Below the pieces are notes generated by a model, which did not search any database, was not told the DNA's origin, and worked only from the letters and a program-made list of their open reading frames with translations. DNA of 64,000 nucleotides. Origin: Actinopolyspora saharensis (GTDB taxonomy: Bacteria > Actinomycetota > Actinomycetes > Mycobacteriales > Pseudonocardiaceae). This document shows positions 29,041-37,625 of the stretch, piece after piece. Numbering within the stretch: the first letter of the stretch is position 1; each line of letters opens with the position of its first letter. The stretch covers positions 1,922,001-1,986,000 of the forward strand of contig NZ_FNKO01000001.1 of NCBI RefSeq assembly GCF_900100925.1. The letters are read 5' to 3'. A program made the translations under genes and the position numbers.

Positions 29041-30683
29041 CTTGCCTCCTCGTCACTTCCCCGGTTCTCCTCCGGGGACCACCGCACGGCGGTGTTCTCC
29101 GTCCCTTCCGGACCTTCAAGTCGTTCGCGCAACGCGGCCGTCAGCTCGTCCCGGTCCGAGAAGGGGTGAGTCACCCCGGCCACTTCCTGACCGGTTTCGT
29201 GCCCCTTCCCCGCAACCACGACGACGTCGCCTCCGCGTGCCCGACGCACCACCTCGTTGATCGCCGTCCGCCGATCGGCGATCTCGCACAACACGGCGCG
29301 TTCTTCCTCGGCCACTTCCGCCGCCCCGTCGAGCACGCTCGCTCTGATCTCCGCCGGATCCTCACCGCGCGGATTGTCGTCGGTCACCACCAGCAGGTCC
29401 GCCGACCGCGCCGCGGTGGCTCCCATGACGGGGCGCTTGGCCGCGTCCCGGTCACCTCCACAGCCGAGCACGACGAGCACCCTCCCAGCCGCTTGGGCCC
29501 GCGCCGCTTCCAGCACGGCCTCGACGGCATCGGGCTTGTGCGAGTAGTCCACCACTGCGGCGAAGTCCTGGCCCAGTGCGACACGCTCCATGCGCCCCGG
29601 AACGTCCACCTCGGCCAACCCTTCGGCGACGGAACCCTCGTCCACGCCGAGTTCCCACAACACGGCCGTGGCGAGCAAAGCGTTGGCGATGTTGAACGAC
29701 CCCGGCAAGCGTAGCCGGATATCCACACGAGCGTCGCCAGGACCAATCGCGGTGAACTGCTGCTCCCCGCTCGGATGAGCCACGACTCCGTTCGCGGTCC
29801 AGTCGGCGTCCCGCCCGTCTGCAGCAACCGTGACCACCCCGGAGCGGACCAATCGCCGCCCCCACTCGGTGTCCAGGGACACCACCTCACGCGCACAGCG
29901 GCCGTCGAACAGCATGGCCTTGGCGGCGAAGTAGTCCTCCATATCACTGTGGAAGTCCAGGTGATCCCTGGAAAGGTTGGTGAAACCGCCCGCGGCGAAC
30001 TCGACTCCGGAAACCCTGCCCAGCGCCAACGCGTGGCTGGACACCTCCATGACCACGTGCGTGACACCGCGTTCGGCCATCACGGCCAGCAGGGCCTGCA
30101 GATCGGGAGCCTCCGGGGTGGTGAACGCGCTGTCGAGGCGGGTCCCGGCCACGCGGGTCTCGACCGTTCCGATCAACCCGGTGACGCAACCCGCCCGGCG
30201 CAGCGCGGCCTCGGCCAGGTAACTCGTGGTGGTCTTGCCCGAGGTACCCGTGATGCCCAGCACGGAAAGCCGCCGGGACGGCCTGCCGTAGATCTCGGCA
30301 GCCAGCGCACCGAGGACACGACGCGGTTCGGGGTGCACCAGCAGCGGAACTTCGCCCCCGGCCACGGAGGCGTGTTCGGTCAACGCCGCCGTGCGTGCCC
30401 CCTCCTCGTCCGTGACCACGGCACGCGCCCCCGCGTCGAGGGCGGCAGCGGCGTGCTCCGCACCGTGGGTGCGGGCACCGGGCAACGCGGCGAACAGGTC
30501 ACCGACGACGACATGTTGAGCACGCAAAGTGACACCGCTCACCTCGACAGGGGTGTCACCGACGGAGTCCGTCGACTCGGTGATGCGGACCACGCGGGCA
30601 CCGGTCGACTCGGCTAACTGCTGAATACTCACCGGCTCGACGCGCGATGGACGAGGCGGGGAAGTCGCAACCGCGGAAGGCAC
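29037..30683 (-). CDS. murE: UDP-MurNAc-L-Ala-D-Glu–meso-diaminopimelate ligase
   Basis: MurE adds the third residue of the stem peptide. The motif DDNPRGEDP (DNPR type) marks a meso-diaminopimelate-adding enzyme, which matches dapA and dapB in the same window. The protein has 548 residues. ATP site GITGTSGKTTTSYL, carbamylated-Lys region NLSRDHLDFHSDMEDYFAAK, and VVDYSHKPDAVEAVL are all visible. The start is GTG 30683. A 190 bp gap separates it from ftsI, so a secondary promoter ahead of murE is possible. Confidence 0.97.
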   Translation of the reverse strand: MPSAVATSPPRPSRVEPVSIQQLAESTGARVVRITESTDSVGDTPVEVSGVTLRAQHVVVGDLFAALPGARTHGAEHAAAALDAGARAVVTDEEGARTAALTEHASVAGGEVPLLVHPEPRRVLGALAAEIYGRPSRRLSVLGITGTSGKTTTSYLAEAALRRAGCVTGLIGTVETRVAGTRLDSAFTTPEAPDLQALLAVMAERGVTHVVMEVSSHALALGRVSGVEFAAGGFTNLSRDHLDFHSDMEDYFAAKAMLFDGRCAREVVSLDTEWGRRLVRSGVVTVAADGRDADWTANGVVAHPSGEQQFTAIGPGDARVDIRLRLPGSFNIANALLATAVLWELGVDEGSVAEGLAEVDVPGRMERVALGQDFAAVVDYSHKPDAVEAVLEAARAQAAGRVLVVLGCGGDRDAAKRPVMGATAARSADLLVVTDDNPRGEDPAEIRASVLDGAAEVAEEERAVLCEIADRRTAINEVVRRARGGDVVVVAGKGHETGQEVAGVTHPFSDRDELTAALRERLEGPEGTENTAVRWSPEENRGSDEEAR

Positions 30684-30873
30684 GGCGAAAAGGTTACCTG
30701 TACCGCTCGGAGGAGCAGCCTCACGGTGGGCGCGTCCCCCGAGCGGTCGTCCCCGCTACGCCGAAAGGCGGAGGGGGTGGAATCGCACCTCCACTCCCCG
30801 TCCCGTTCCTCCGCGCGGACCTCCGGGGATTCCCCTGGCGAAACGGCCGGTCCGCGTGCTTCCCCTCCGGGAA

Positions 30874-32817
30874 TCAACGTTTCTGCAGCGTCTTCCACGG
30901 GGCCGGTTCCGGGGAAAGCGGAATGTCGTAGCGCCGTGTCAGGTCGGCTGCCACGTCGTGGAACAACGGTCCGGCCGATTCGGTGCTTTCCGGTTCGTCG
31001 AGCATGATTCCGACCACGTACCTCGGATCGTCCGCCGGAACCATGCCCGCGAACGTCACCCAGTACTTGGAATTGCTGTAGCAACCACAGGCGGGATCGG
31101 GTTTCTGCGCCGTCCCCGTCTTGCCCGCGATCTGGTAACCGGCCAGCGCGGCCCCCGGAGCGGTTCCCCCCTGCTCGTCGCCCTCCTGCACCACGGCGCG
31201 CAGCATGTTCTTGACCGTATCCGCGGTCTGCTCCCCGACCACTCGAACTTTCTCGGGGCGCGGCTGAGCGACCTCCGTGCCGTCGGGGCGCACCGTCGAC
31301 TCGACGAGCCGCGGCGGGATCCGCACTCCGTCGTTGGCGATCGCCTGATACATACCGGCCATCTGCAGCACGGTCATCGAGAGCCCCTGGCCGATCGGCA
31401 GGTTCGCGAACCTCGTGTCCGACCACTGCTTGCGCGCGGGAACCGTCCCCGACGTCTCCCCCGGCAAGGCGATACCGGTCTTCTCGCCCAGACCGAACTT
31501 CCGGATCAGCTCCGCGAAGCGGTCCTTGCCGAGCTTTTGCGCCACCTTCAGGGTCCCCACGTTGGAGGATTTGGCCAGCACGCCCCGGAAAGTCAGCGGA
31601 AGAGTCTCGTGGCTCCAGGCGTCGTGGATCGTGGCACCGCCCATCTTGATCTCGTCCGGGACCTGCAACACCGTGTCCGGTTCCACGATGTCGTGTTCGA
31701 TCGCCCCCGCCGCCGTGATCAACTTGTTCACGGACCCCGGTTCGTACGGCGTGGTCACCGCCCGGTTGCTCAGGTTCCGGGCAGCCCTGCTGGACTGGTC
31801 CTCCGGCTCCGAGGGGTCGGCGTTGGCCAGCGCACGCACCTTTCCGGTCTTCGTGTCGAGCACGACCGCGCTTCCTCCGGAGGCTCCCCTCTCCTTGACG
31901 TAGGAGGCCAGTTTCCGGTTCAGCGCGAACTGCAGGTCGGAGTCGAGAGTCAACCGCACGTCCGCCCCCGGCTCGGCGGCCTTGATCTTCTTGGTTCCCG
32001 GGATGACCAGACTGCTGCCCATGGCCGTGTCCGAGATCTTGACCCCGTCCTCACCGGTCAGCTTCTTGTCCAGCGCGTTCTCCATCCCCACAGTCCCGCG
32101 GATCTTGTTCTCCCCCTTGCGCCAGGAGGCGGCCCCCACGATGCCCGCCGCCACCGATCCCGCGGGGTAACGCCGAACGGCCCGGTACTCACTGCCGATC
32201 TGCGGGTACTTCTCGTGGATCCTGCGGGCCGTGCCGGGATCGATCAGCGGGCCGAAGTAGAGGAATTGCTGGTCGGAGAACAACGCGTCCAGAACCTGCT
32301 GCTCACTGACCTTGCCGTGGGTTATCTCGGCGATCCCCTTGGCGATGGCCCGTTTCTTCTCCGGTCCCGTTTTCACCCAGGGCTTCTTCTCGCGCTCCTT
32401 GCGCTGCTGCTCGTCGAGAAGGCGTGGATTGGCGTAAAGCTTGCGGGCCTCACCGCTGAAGGCCAGCACCCTGTCGTTCACGTCGGTGATCGAGCCGCGC
32501 TCCGCCGGAATGGCCTGCTTGGTCACCAGCTGGTCGTTGGCCTGCTCCGACAACGCACGCGCCTCGAACCCCTGGACGATCACCAGCTTGGTGCCGGTCG
32601 CGACCAGGGCGAGCACGAGCAGCAGCCTGCCGATGCCCAAGCGCCTCTTGCTCGCGGCGACCTTGGTCCGCGGAGTCCGGGTGGAGCGGGTTCCGCGCGA
32701 GCCGCTCGAATTCCGGCCCTGACTTTTGCCCGCCGGGCGCACCGGAGCGCGACGGGTCGCGTCGCGCTTGGAGCCTCCGCGTCGGGGTGTACCACGTTGC
32801 CTGTCGCGACGAGCCAT
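30874..32817 (-). CDS. ftsI: Septal transpeptidase FtsI (class B penicillin-binding protein)
   Basis: FtsI crosslinks septal peptidoglycan together with FtsW. The 647-residue protein has a basic cytoplasmic tail of ~55 residues and one membrane helix (LGIGRLLLVLALVATGTKLV). The dimerisation domain follows (AIPAERGSITDVNDRVLA). The transpeptidase motifs are SVNK (in YEPGSVNKLITAAG), SSN (in LAKSSNVGTLKVA), and KTG (in IAGKTGTAQKP). The start is ATG 32817, 5 bp after the ftsL stop. A beta-lactam target by family. Confidence 0.97.
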   Translation of the reverse strand: MARRDRQRGTPRRGGSKRDATRRAPVRPAGKSQGRNSSGSRGTRSTRTPRTKVAASKRRLGIGRLLLVLALVATGTKLVIVQGFEARALSEQANDQLVTKQAIPAERGSITDVNDRVLAFSGEARKLYANPRLLDEQQRKEREKKPWVKTGPEKKRAIAKGIAEITHGKVSEQQVLDALFSDQQFLYFGPLIDPGTARRIHEKYPQIGSEYRAVRRYPAGSVAAGIVGAASWRKGENKIRGTVGMENALDKKLTGEDGVKISDTAMGSSLVIPGTKKIKAAEPGADVRLTLDSDLQFALNRKLASYVKERGASGGSAVVLDTKTGKVRALANADPSEPEDQSSRAARNLSNRAVTTPYEPGSVNKLITAAGAIEHDIVEPDTVLQVPDEIKMGGATIHDAWSHETLPLTFRGVLAKSSNVGTLKVAQKLGKDRFAELIRKFGLGEKTGIALPGETSGTVPARKQWSDTRFANLPIGQGLSMTVLQMAGMYQAIANDGVRIPPRLVESTVRPDGTEVAQPRPEKVRVVGEQTADTVKNMLRAVVQEGDEQGGTAPGAALAGYQIAGKTGTAQKPDPACGCYSNSKYWVTFAGMVPADDPRYVVGIMLDEPESTESAGPLFHDVAADLTRRYDIPLSPEPAPWKTLQKR

Positions 32818-32822
32818 ATGCG

Positions 32823-33620
32823 TTATTCCATCGACGGGTCGTTCGACGGGGACCGGTCGGAGTTCACCGCGTCCCCGGAGTTCGCTTCCTGACCGGGTTC
32901 GTTCCGTGCGTTGTCCTGCCCCTGGTCCTCCGAGGCGGCACCTTCGGACGATGGTTCCGGTTTCGGGGGGTCCGGCGTCGGGGCGGCGCTGGGATCACCG
33001 ACCACGCGCACCGATCCGTCCGGGGCGACCACCAGGTGAGCCGGGTCCGGTGCGGGGACCATGTTCATTTCCTCGACCCGCTGCTGGACCTCCGAGATGG
33101 AGCCCATCTTGCTGACCGAGCGCATCAGATCCTCCTTGCGCTCGGTCAAACCCTGCACTCGTTCCTTCGAGTCCTGTATGCGGTACGAATTGCTCACGGC
33201 TGCGATCGACAACCACAGAGTGGCGACGATGCCCACGGCCAGCACGACCATGGCGGTGCCCACGAAGGCCGCCCGGGAGGTCGCCACCTTGCTCAACAAC
33301 CGGTAGAAGACCCCGGCTCCCGATTGGAGGAGCCCGCTTCCCGAGAGGGCGAGGCGTGACTTCCCCTGCGCGATCCGGTTCTGCCCGGGGCGCCTCCCCC
33401 GCCGTTCGGTGCTCCGCTCCTCCTTCTTGCCGGCCTCCTCCTTCTTACCGGCCTCGGGTTGCCTGCCCCGCTCGCGTTTGCGCTCGTAGGCGCGCTCCGC
33501 GCTGGCCGAGCGAACACGCCCCCTGCGGCTGCTCCGGCCGTTGCCGCGCTGCTCGGCACGTTGCCGTTGCCTGCCGCTCTTCCGTTCCCCGTCGTTTCCG
33601 CCGCGCGCCGGCGCCGTCAT
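32823..33620 (-). CDS. FtsL-like bitopic divisome protein
   Basis: The gene lies between rsmH and ftsI, the ftsL position. The 265-residue protein has a long basic cytoplasmic region with [10 protein letters not shown] repeats, then one membrane helix ([20 protein letters not shown]). A short coiled coil follows ([20 protein letters not shown], then [20 protein letters not shown]). The last ~65 residues are acidic and Pro-rich. This is the layout of actinobacterial FtsL proteins such as Rv2164c. The ATG start overlaps the rsmH stop by 4 bp. Assignment rests on position and topology, since sequence identity in this family is low. Confidence 0.82.
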   Translation of the reverse strand: MTAPARGGNDGERKSGRQRQRAEQRGNGRSSRRGRVRSASAERAYERKRERGRQPEAGKKEEAGKKEERSTERRGRRPGQNRIAQGKSRLALSGSGLLQSGAGVFYRLLSKVATSRAAFVGTAMVVLAVGIVATLWLSIAAVSNSYRIQDSKERVQGLTERKEDLMRSVSKMGSISEVQQRVEEMNMVPAPDPAHLVVAPDGSVRVVGDPSAAPTPDPPKPEPSSEGAASEDQGQDNARNEPGQEANSGDAVNSDRSPSNDPSME

Positions 33621-34639
33621 GCCTCCTCCTGGATTCGCTCGGCGGCTCGCAGACGTACCGAACTCGCCCTGGGATTGGCCGCGACCTCCTGCTCGCCCGC
33701 GAATTCAGCACCACGGGTGAGCACGCGCAACTCCGGCCCGTGCCCGGGCAGCTCAACCGGAAGGTCCAACGGTGTCCGCGATTTCGCCCGCTCCGCAAAA
33801 GTGCGTTTGACGATGCGGTCCTCCAAGGAGTGGTACGACATCACCACGATCCGTCCTCCCCCCGCCAACGAGTCGATCCCCGCGGGAAGGGCACGTCGCA
33901 GCACCTCCAACTCGCCGTTCACCTCGATGCGCAGCGCCTGGAAGGCGCGCTTGGCGGGATGTCCTCCACTGCGCCTGCTCGCCGCCGGAACGCTGTCGTA
34001 GACCAACTGGACCAACCGCGCGCTCGTGACGAACGGTTCCCGATCGCGTTCCCGCACTATCCGCCCGGCGATCCTGGACGCGAACTTCTCCTCGCCGTAC
34101 TCCCGCAACACCCTCGTCAGCTCGTCCTTGGAGTACGTGTTGAGCACGTCGGCGGCGGTGAGCCCAGCCGTGCCGTCCATACGCATGTCCAGCGGGGCGT
34201 CCCTGGAGTAGGAGAACCCGCGTTCCGTCTCGTCCAACTGCAACGAGGACACTCCGAGGTCGAACAGGATTCCGTCCAGCGAGGACAAACCCTGCTCGGC
34301 CAGGATCTCCGGAATGCGGTCGGCGACGTCGTGCACCAGCCGCACGCGTCGCGAGTAGGGCTCGAGACGCCGGCGGGCCAGCTCCAGGGCCTCCGGATCG
34401 CGGTCGACACCCACCACGGTGGTTTCCGGGAAGGAGCGCAGCAACGCCTCGGCGTGCCCGCCCATCCCGAGAGTGGCGTCGAGAACCACCCCGGGACGCG
34501 CACTCAGCACCGGCTCGAACAGCCGGACCGTCCGATCCAGCAGCACCGGGAGGTGGCGCCGCTCCACGTGCGAATCCGACTCCGCGGAATCCCTCGTTCC
34601 GTCCTCCGCTTCGGAGTCCCGTCCCGGAACCTCTGACAC
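33617..34639 (-). CDS. rsmH: 16S rRNA m4C1402 methyltransferase
   Basis: RsmH (MraW) methylates N4 of C1402 in 16S rRNA using SAM. The 340-residue protein has the substrate motif [20 protein letters not shown] and the SAM loop [17 protein letters not shown]. Further family motifs are [39 protein letters not shown] and [20 protein letters not shown] 34639 follows GGAGGG; the frame upstream has no start with a ribosome site. It is the first gene of the dcw cluster here, because mraZ is absent. Confidence 0.95.
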   Translation of the reverse strand: MSEVPGRDSEAEDGTRDSAESDSHVERRHLPVLLDRTVRLFEPVLSARPGVVLDATLGMGGHAEALLRSFPETTVVGVDRDPEALELARRRLEPYSRRVRLVHDVADRIPEILAEQGLSSLDGILFDLGVSSLQLDETERGFSYSRDAPLDMRMDGTAGLTAADVLNTYSKDELTRVLREYGEEKFASRIAGRIVRERDREPFVTSARLVQLVYDSVPAASRRSGGHPAKRAFQALRIEVNGELEVLRRALPAGIDSLAGGGRIVVMSYHSLEDRIVKRTFAERAKSRTPLDLPVELPGHGPELRVLTRGAEFAGEQEVAANPRASSVRLRAAERIQEEA

Positions 34640-34728
34640 AGTGGCTTTCCCTCCTCTTCGAACCGCCCGGGGAGGACGGGGCGGAATTCCTCTCGAATGG
34701 ACGCCCGAGGTCCGCGCGCTCGTTCTTC

Positions 34729-34756
34729 CGAGTTCGCACCGCCGAGTTCGCACCGC
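34729..34756. repeat. 14-bp tandem duplication in the rsmH leader
   Basis: CGAGTTCGCACCGC occurs twice in perfect head-to-tail array. It lies about 100 bp upstream of the rsmH start and next to the hairpin at 34769. Confidence 0.85.
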
Positions 34757-34768
34757 CGCGCGGCGCAC

Positions 34769-34785
34769 GAGAAACGGCGTTTCTC
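34769..34785 (-). promoter_or_regulatory. Hairpin in the rsmH leader
   Basis: GAGAAAC-GCC-GTTTCTC on the minus strand is a perfect 7-bp stem with a 3-nt loop. It lies 130 bp upstream of rsmH. It may be part of a leader structure; no U-tract follows. Confidence 0.5.
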
Positions 34786-35250
34786 CCCAGGTGTCCGTCC
34801 AACCCCACCAACAGGTCGGCCGCCCCCGAAGCCGTTCCCCGAGCGGTGCGCCCCTGCTGCCACTCACGCTACCGGCAGTCACGCGAACCACGACGCCCAC
34901 GACGCGGCAGGATCCCCTGCGGAACTGTCCGCGTATCCACGCCGAAAGAGATCTCCCCGACCGACCTCACATTACCCCACCCCGCCCCTTCGTCAACCGG
35001 AAACGCCGGGGGCGCGACTCGACGATCCCCACGATCGTGCGAAACCCCCGCGAACCGCTCGCACGCGGGGCGTGTCGGTGAACTGCTTCCCACCGAGTAC
35101 GGCGCTGGAACGCACGCGGGGATTTGAGACACTTCGGGGCACACCGCAACACGAGCGCTCCGTGCGACCGGAACCGCTCGGCCGTCCCGGTACGGTTCGC
35201 CCGGCCCGCGAGGCGGGCGCGGTGGCCAGCGAACGGCATCTGGAGGTTCT

Positions 35251-36324
35251 GTGACGCCCGAGACCAGCTCATCCGGCAGCGCCACGTCCACCGCGTCCGG
35301 AAGCGGAACGACGCACGGTTCCCGAGCGGACCACCTCGCCACTCCCGGAGAGTCCCCAGCGGGGCTCCCGATCGAGCGCGTCCACGACACGCTGCGCAAA
35401 ATAGCGGAGAACGTGGAGAACGTGCTCGTGGGCAAACGGGAAGTGGTGCGCCTGACGCTGGTGACCCTGCTGGCCGAGGGGCACCTGCTCGTGGAGGACG
35501 TCCCCGGGGTGGGCAAGACCTCCCTGGCCAAGGCGCTCGCCCGCTCCGTGGACTGCACCACGAACCGGATCCAGTTCACCCCCGACATGCTTCCGGGCGA
35601 CGTCACCGGAGTGTCCGTGTACAACCGCCGCTCGGAAACGTTCGAGTTCAGGGGCGGGCCGGTCTTCGCGAACATAGTGGTGGGCGACGAGATCAACCGG
35701 GCGTCCCCGAAAACCCAGTCGGCCCTGCTCGAGTGCATGGAGGAGAACCAGGTCACCGTCGACGGGCACAGCTACTCCCTCGAATCCCCGTTCATGGTGA
35801 TCGCCACCCAGAACCCGATCGAGCTCGAGGGCACCTACGCGTTGCCCGAGGCCCAGCGGGACCGCTTCACCTGCCGCGTGTCCATCGGTTACCCCGACAA
35901 GCAGGCCGAGCTGGCCATGGTCGACGAACACGCGAGCACCGACCCGCTCGACGGGCTCTCCCCGGTCACGGATGCGACCGAAGTGACCGAGCTGTTGGCG
36001 ACCGTGCGCAGGATCCACGTGACCACCGAGCTCCGGCGCTACGCGATCGAGCTGGTCACGGCCACCCGCGAGCTGGCCGAGCTGCGTCTGGGCGCCTCTC
36101 CGCGGGCCACCCTGCAGCTGCTCCGCGCGGCACGTGCCCAGGCCGCGCTGAACGGACGGGACTTCGTCACGCCGGACGACGTCCAGGCCGTCGCCGTGCC
36201 GGTGCTCGCGCACCGCCTCGTACTGACCGGAGAGGCGCGCGCGTCCAGGCAGAACGGCTCGGACCTGGTGCGGCAGCTGCTGGGGCGCGTTCCGGTACCG
36301 CGCGACACGGACTCCGCGCTGTGA
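35251..36324 (+). CDS. MoxR family AAA+ ATPase
   Basis: MoxR ATPases act as chaperones that mature or assemble partner complexes, usually with a DUF58 protein. The 357-residue protein has a Ser/Thr-rich N-terminus of ~40 residues. Walker A is EDVPGVGKTSLAKALA, Walker B VVGDEINRASPKTQSALLE, sensor 1 VIATQNPIELEGTY, and LPEAQRDRF is the arginine-finger region. The start is GTG 35251 after GGAGG. It forms a tightly overlapping operon with the next two genes (GTGA, then ATGA). Confidence 0.94.
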   Translation: MTPETSSSGSATSTASGSGTTHGSRADHLATPGESPAGLPIERVHDTLRKIAENVENVLVGKREVVRLTLVTLLAEGHLLVEDVPGVGKTSLAKALARSVDCTTNRIQFTPDMLPGDVTGVSVYNRRSETFEFRGGPVFANIVVGDEINRASPKTQSALLECMEENQVTVDGHSYSLESPFMVIATQNPIELEGTYALPEAQRDRFTCRVSIGYPDKQAELAMVDEHASTDPLDGLSPVTDATEVTELLATVRRIHVTTELRRYAIELVTATRELAELRLGASPRATLQLLRAARAQAALNGRDFVTPDDVQAVAVPVLAHRLVLTGEARASRQNGSDLVRQLLGRVPVPRDTDSAL

Positions 36325-37625
36325 GCCCCGGATTCATGAGACTCGGGACCACGGGGCTCGGAGTGCTGTCCGGACTGACCGTGCGGGGACGCTGCCTGCT
36401 GGCCGCCGCGTGCGCCGCCGTGGTCTGCGCCCTGGTCCTCGACGAGCGAGACCTGCTGCGGGTCGCGTTCTTCGCGGCCGCGCTCCCCCTGCTGACGCTG
36501 TCGATCAGTGCGCTTGCCAGGACCGGTCTGCGGGCGGACAGGGAGCTTGTACCGCGCAGGACCGCCGTCCACACGAGCGCGACCGTGCGGTTGCGGCTCA
36601 GTTCCACGGGCAGGGTCCCGCCGAGCGGTCTGATCCTGGTGGACGAAGTCCCTCCCCTGCTCGGTGGTACGGCACGTTACGGACTGGGCGGATCCGTGGG
36701 CCGGAGCGGAAAAGTCGTGGAGTACACCGTCCGTCCCGAGCTGAGGGGCGTACACCAGCTGGGACCGCTGCGCTGCAGAACACGTGATCCTTTCGGACTA
36801 TCGGTGTTCGAGAAGGAGATCGTGGGCTCGGACCACCTGGTCGCGGTCCCCGAGGTCTTCCCGCTGAGCGGGCTGCCCGCGGCGGGAGGCGGACACGGCG
36901 GGGAGGACTCCGGGCGGATGCGCGCCGGCCCCGGCAGTGACGACGGCACCATCCGGGAGTACCGGCACGGTGACGACATACGCCGCGTGCACTGGAAGTC
37001 GACGGCGCACCGCGACGAACTGATGGTCCGCGTCGAGGAGGGGCCCCGCCACGGCGGAGTCACCGTGCTGCTCGACCACAGGGCTTCCGCGCACCGGGGG
37101 ACGGGGGCGAACTCGAGCCTGGAGTGGGCCGTGTCCGCCGCGGCCAGCATCTGCCTGCACCTGCGCCGACGCGGACAACGCGTACGTCTTGTCAGCACCT
37201 CCGGCCGACGCGTGGCAGCGAGTGGCTCGCCCGGTTCGGATGCGGACGAGGAGCAGGACGACGAATCGGTTCTGGAGGCCCTCGCGGCCCTGCAACCCTC
37301 GGCGCGCCGCGAGATCCCTCCCGGCGGGGCCTCCGAGAGCGACCGGGACCTCATCGCGGTGCTCGGACGCACCACCCCGGCCGGGGCGGGGAAGCTGGCC
37401 TCGGCCCGTTCCACCGGTTCGCGCAGCGCGGCGATACTGCTCGACGTGGACGCCTGGGCCGAGGGGTCCCAGCAGCACGACCCCTCGTCCGGGACGGCCC
37501 ACCGACTCCGTTCCGCGGGATGGACCGTGACCACGGTCGCCGGCCCCTCCTCACCCGTTGCTCTCGTCTGGGAAAGTCTTTGCGAACAGGGCACCTCGCT
37601 CGATCCGCCCCGGGCCGGACCATGA
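36321..37625 (+). CDS. DUF58 domain-containing membrane protein
   Basis: The protein has 434 residues. Two hydrophobic helices near the N-terminus (CLLAAACAAVVCALVLD, VAFFAAALPLLTLSI) precede a beta-rich segment. The DUF58 core includes IREYRHGDDIRRVHWKSTA and a von Willebrand A-like fold (VTVLLDHRASA). This is the constant partner of MoxR ATPases and transglutaminases. GTG 36321 overlaps the moxR stop (GTGA); ATG 36336 is an alternative. The stop overlaps the next start (ATGA). The substrate of the complex is unknown. Confidence 0.9.
   Translation: MSPGFMRLGTTGLGVLSGLTVRGRCLLAAACAAVVCALVLDERDLLRVAFFAAALPLLTLSISALARTGLRADRELVPRRTAVHTSATVRLRLSSTGRVPPSGLILVDEVPPLLGGTARYGLGGSVGRSGKVVEYTVRPELRGVHQLGPLRCRTRDPFGLSVFEKEIVGSDHLVAVPEVFPLSGLPAAGGGHGGEDSGRMRAGPGSDDGTIREYRHGDDIRRVHWKSTAHRDELMVRVEEGPRHGGVTVLLDHRASAHRGTGANSSLEWAVSAAASICLHLRRRGQRVRLVSTSGRRVAASGSPGSDADEEQDDESVLEALAALQPSARREIPPGGASESDRDLIAVLGRTTPAGAGKLASARSTGSRSAAILLDVDAWAEGSQQHDPSSGTAHRLRSAGWTVTTVAGPSSPVALVWESLCEQGTSLDPPRAGP

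Larger units (their letters stand above)
34640..35250. other. Divergent region between rsmH (dcw) and moxR; no mraZ
   Basis: This 611 bp stretch occupies the place of mraZ in most actinobacteria, yet no frame encodes a MraZ/AbrB-like protein. It should contain the dcw promoter (a TAGCGT at 34871–34866 on the minus strand is one candidate) and the moxR promoter. On the minus strand the long rsmH leader holds a tandem repeat and a hairpin, listed separately. A structured 5' UTR of the mraW RNA motif kind is possible. Confidence 0.5.
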
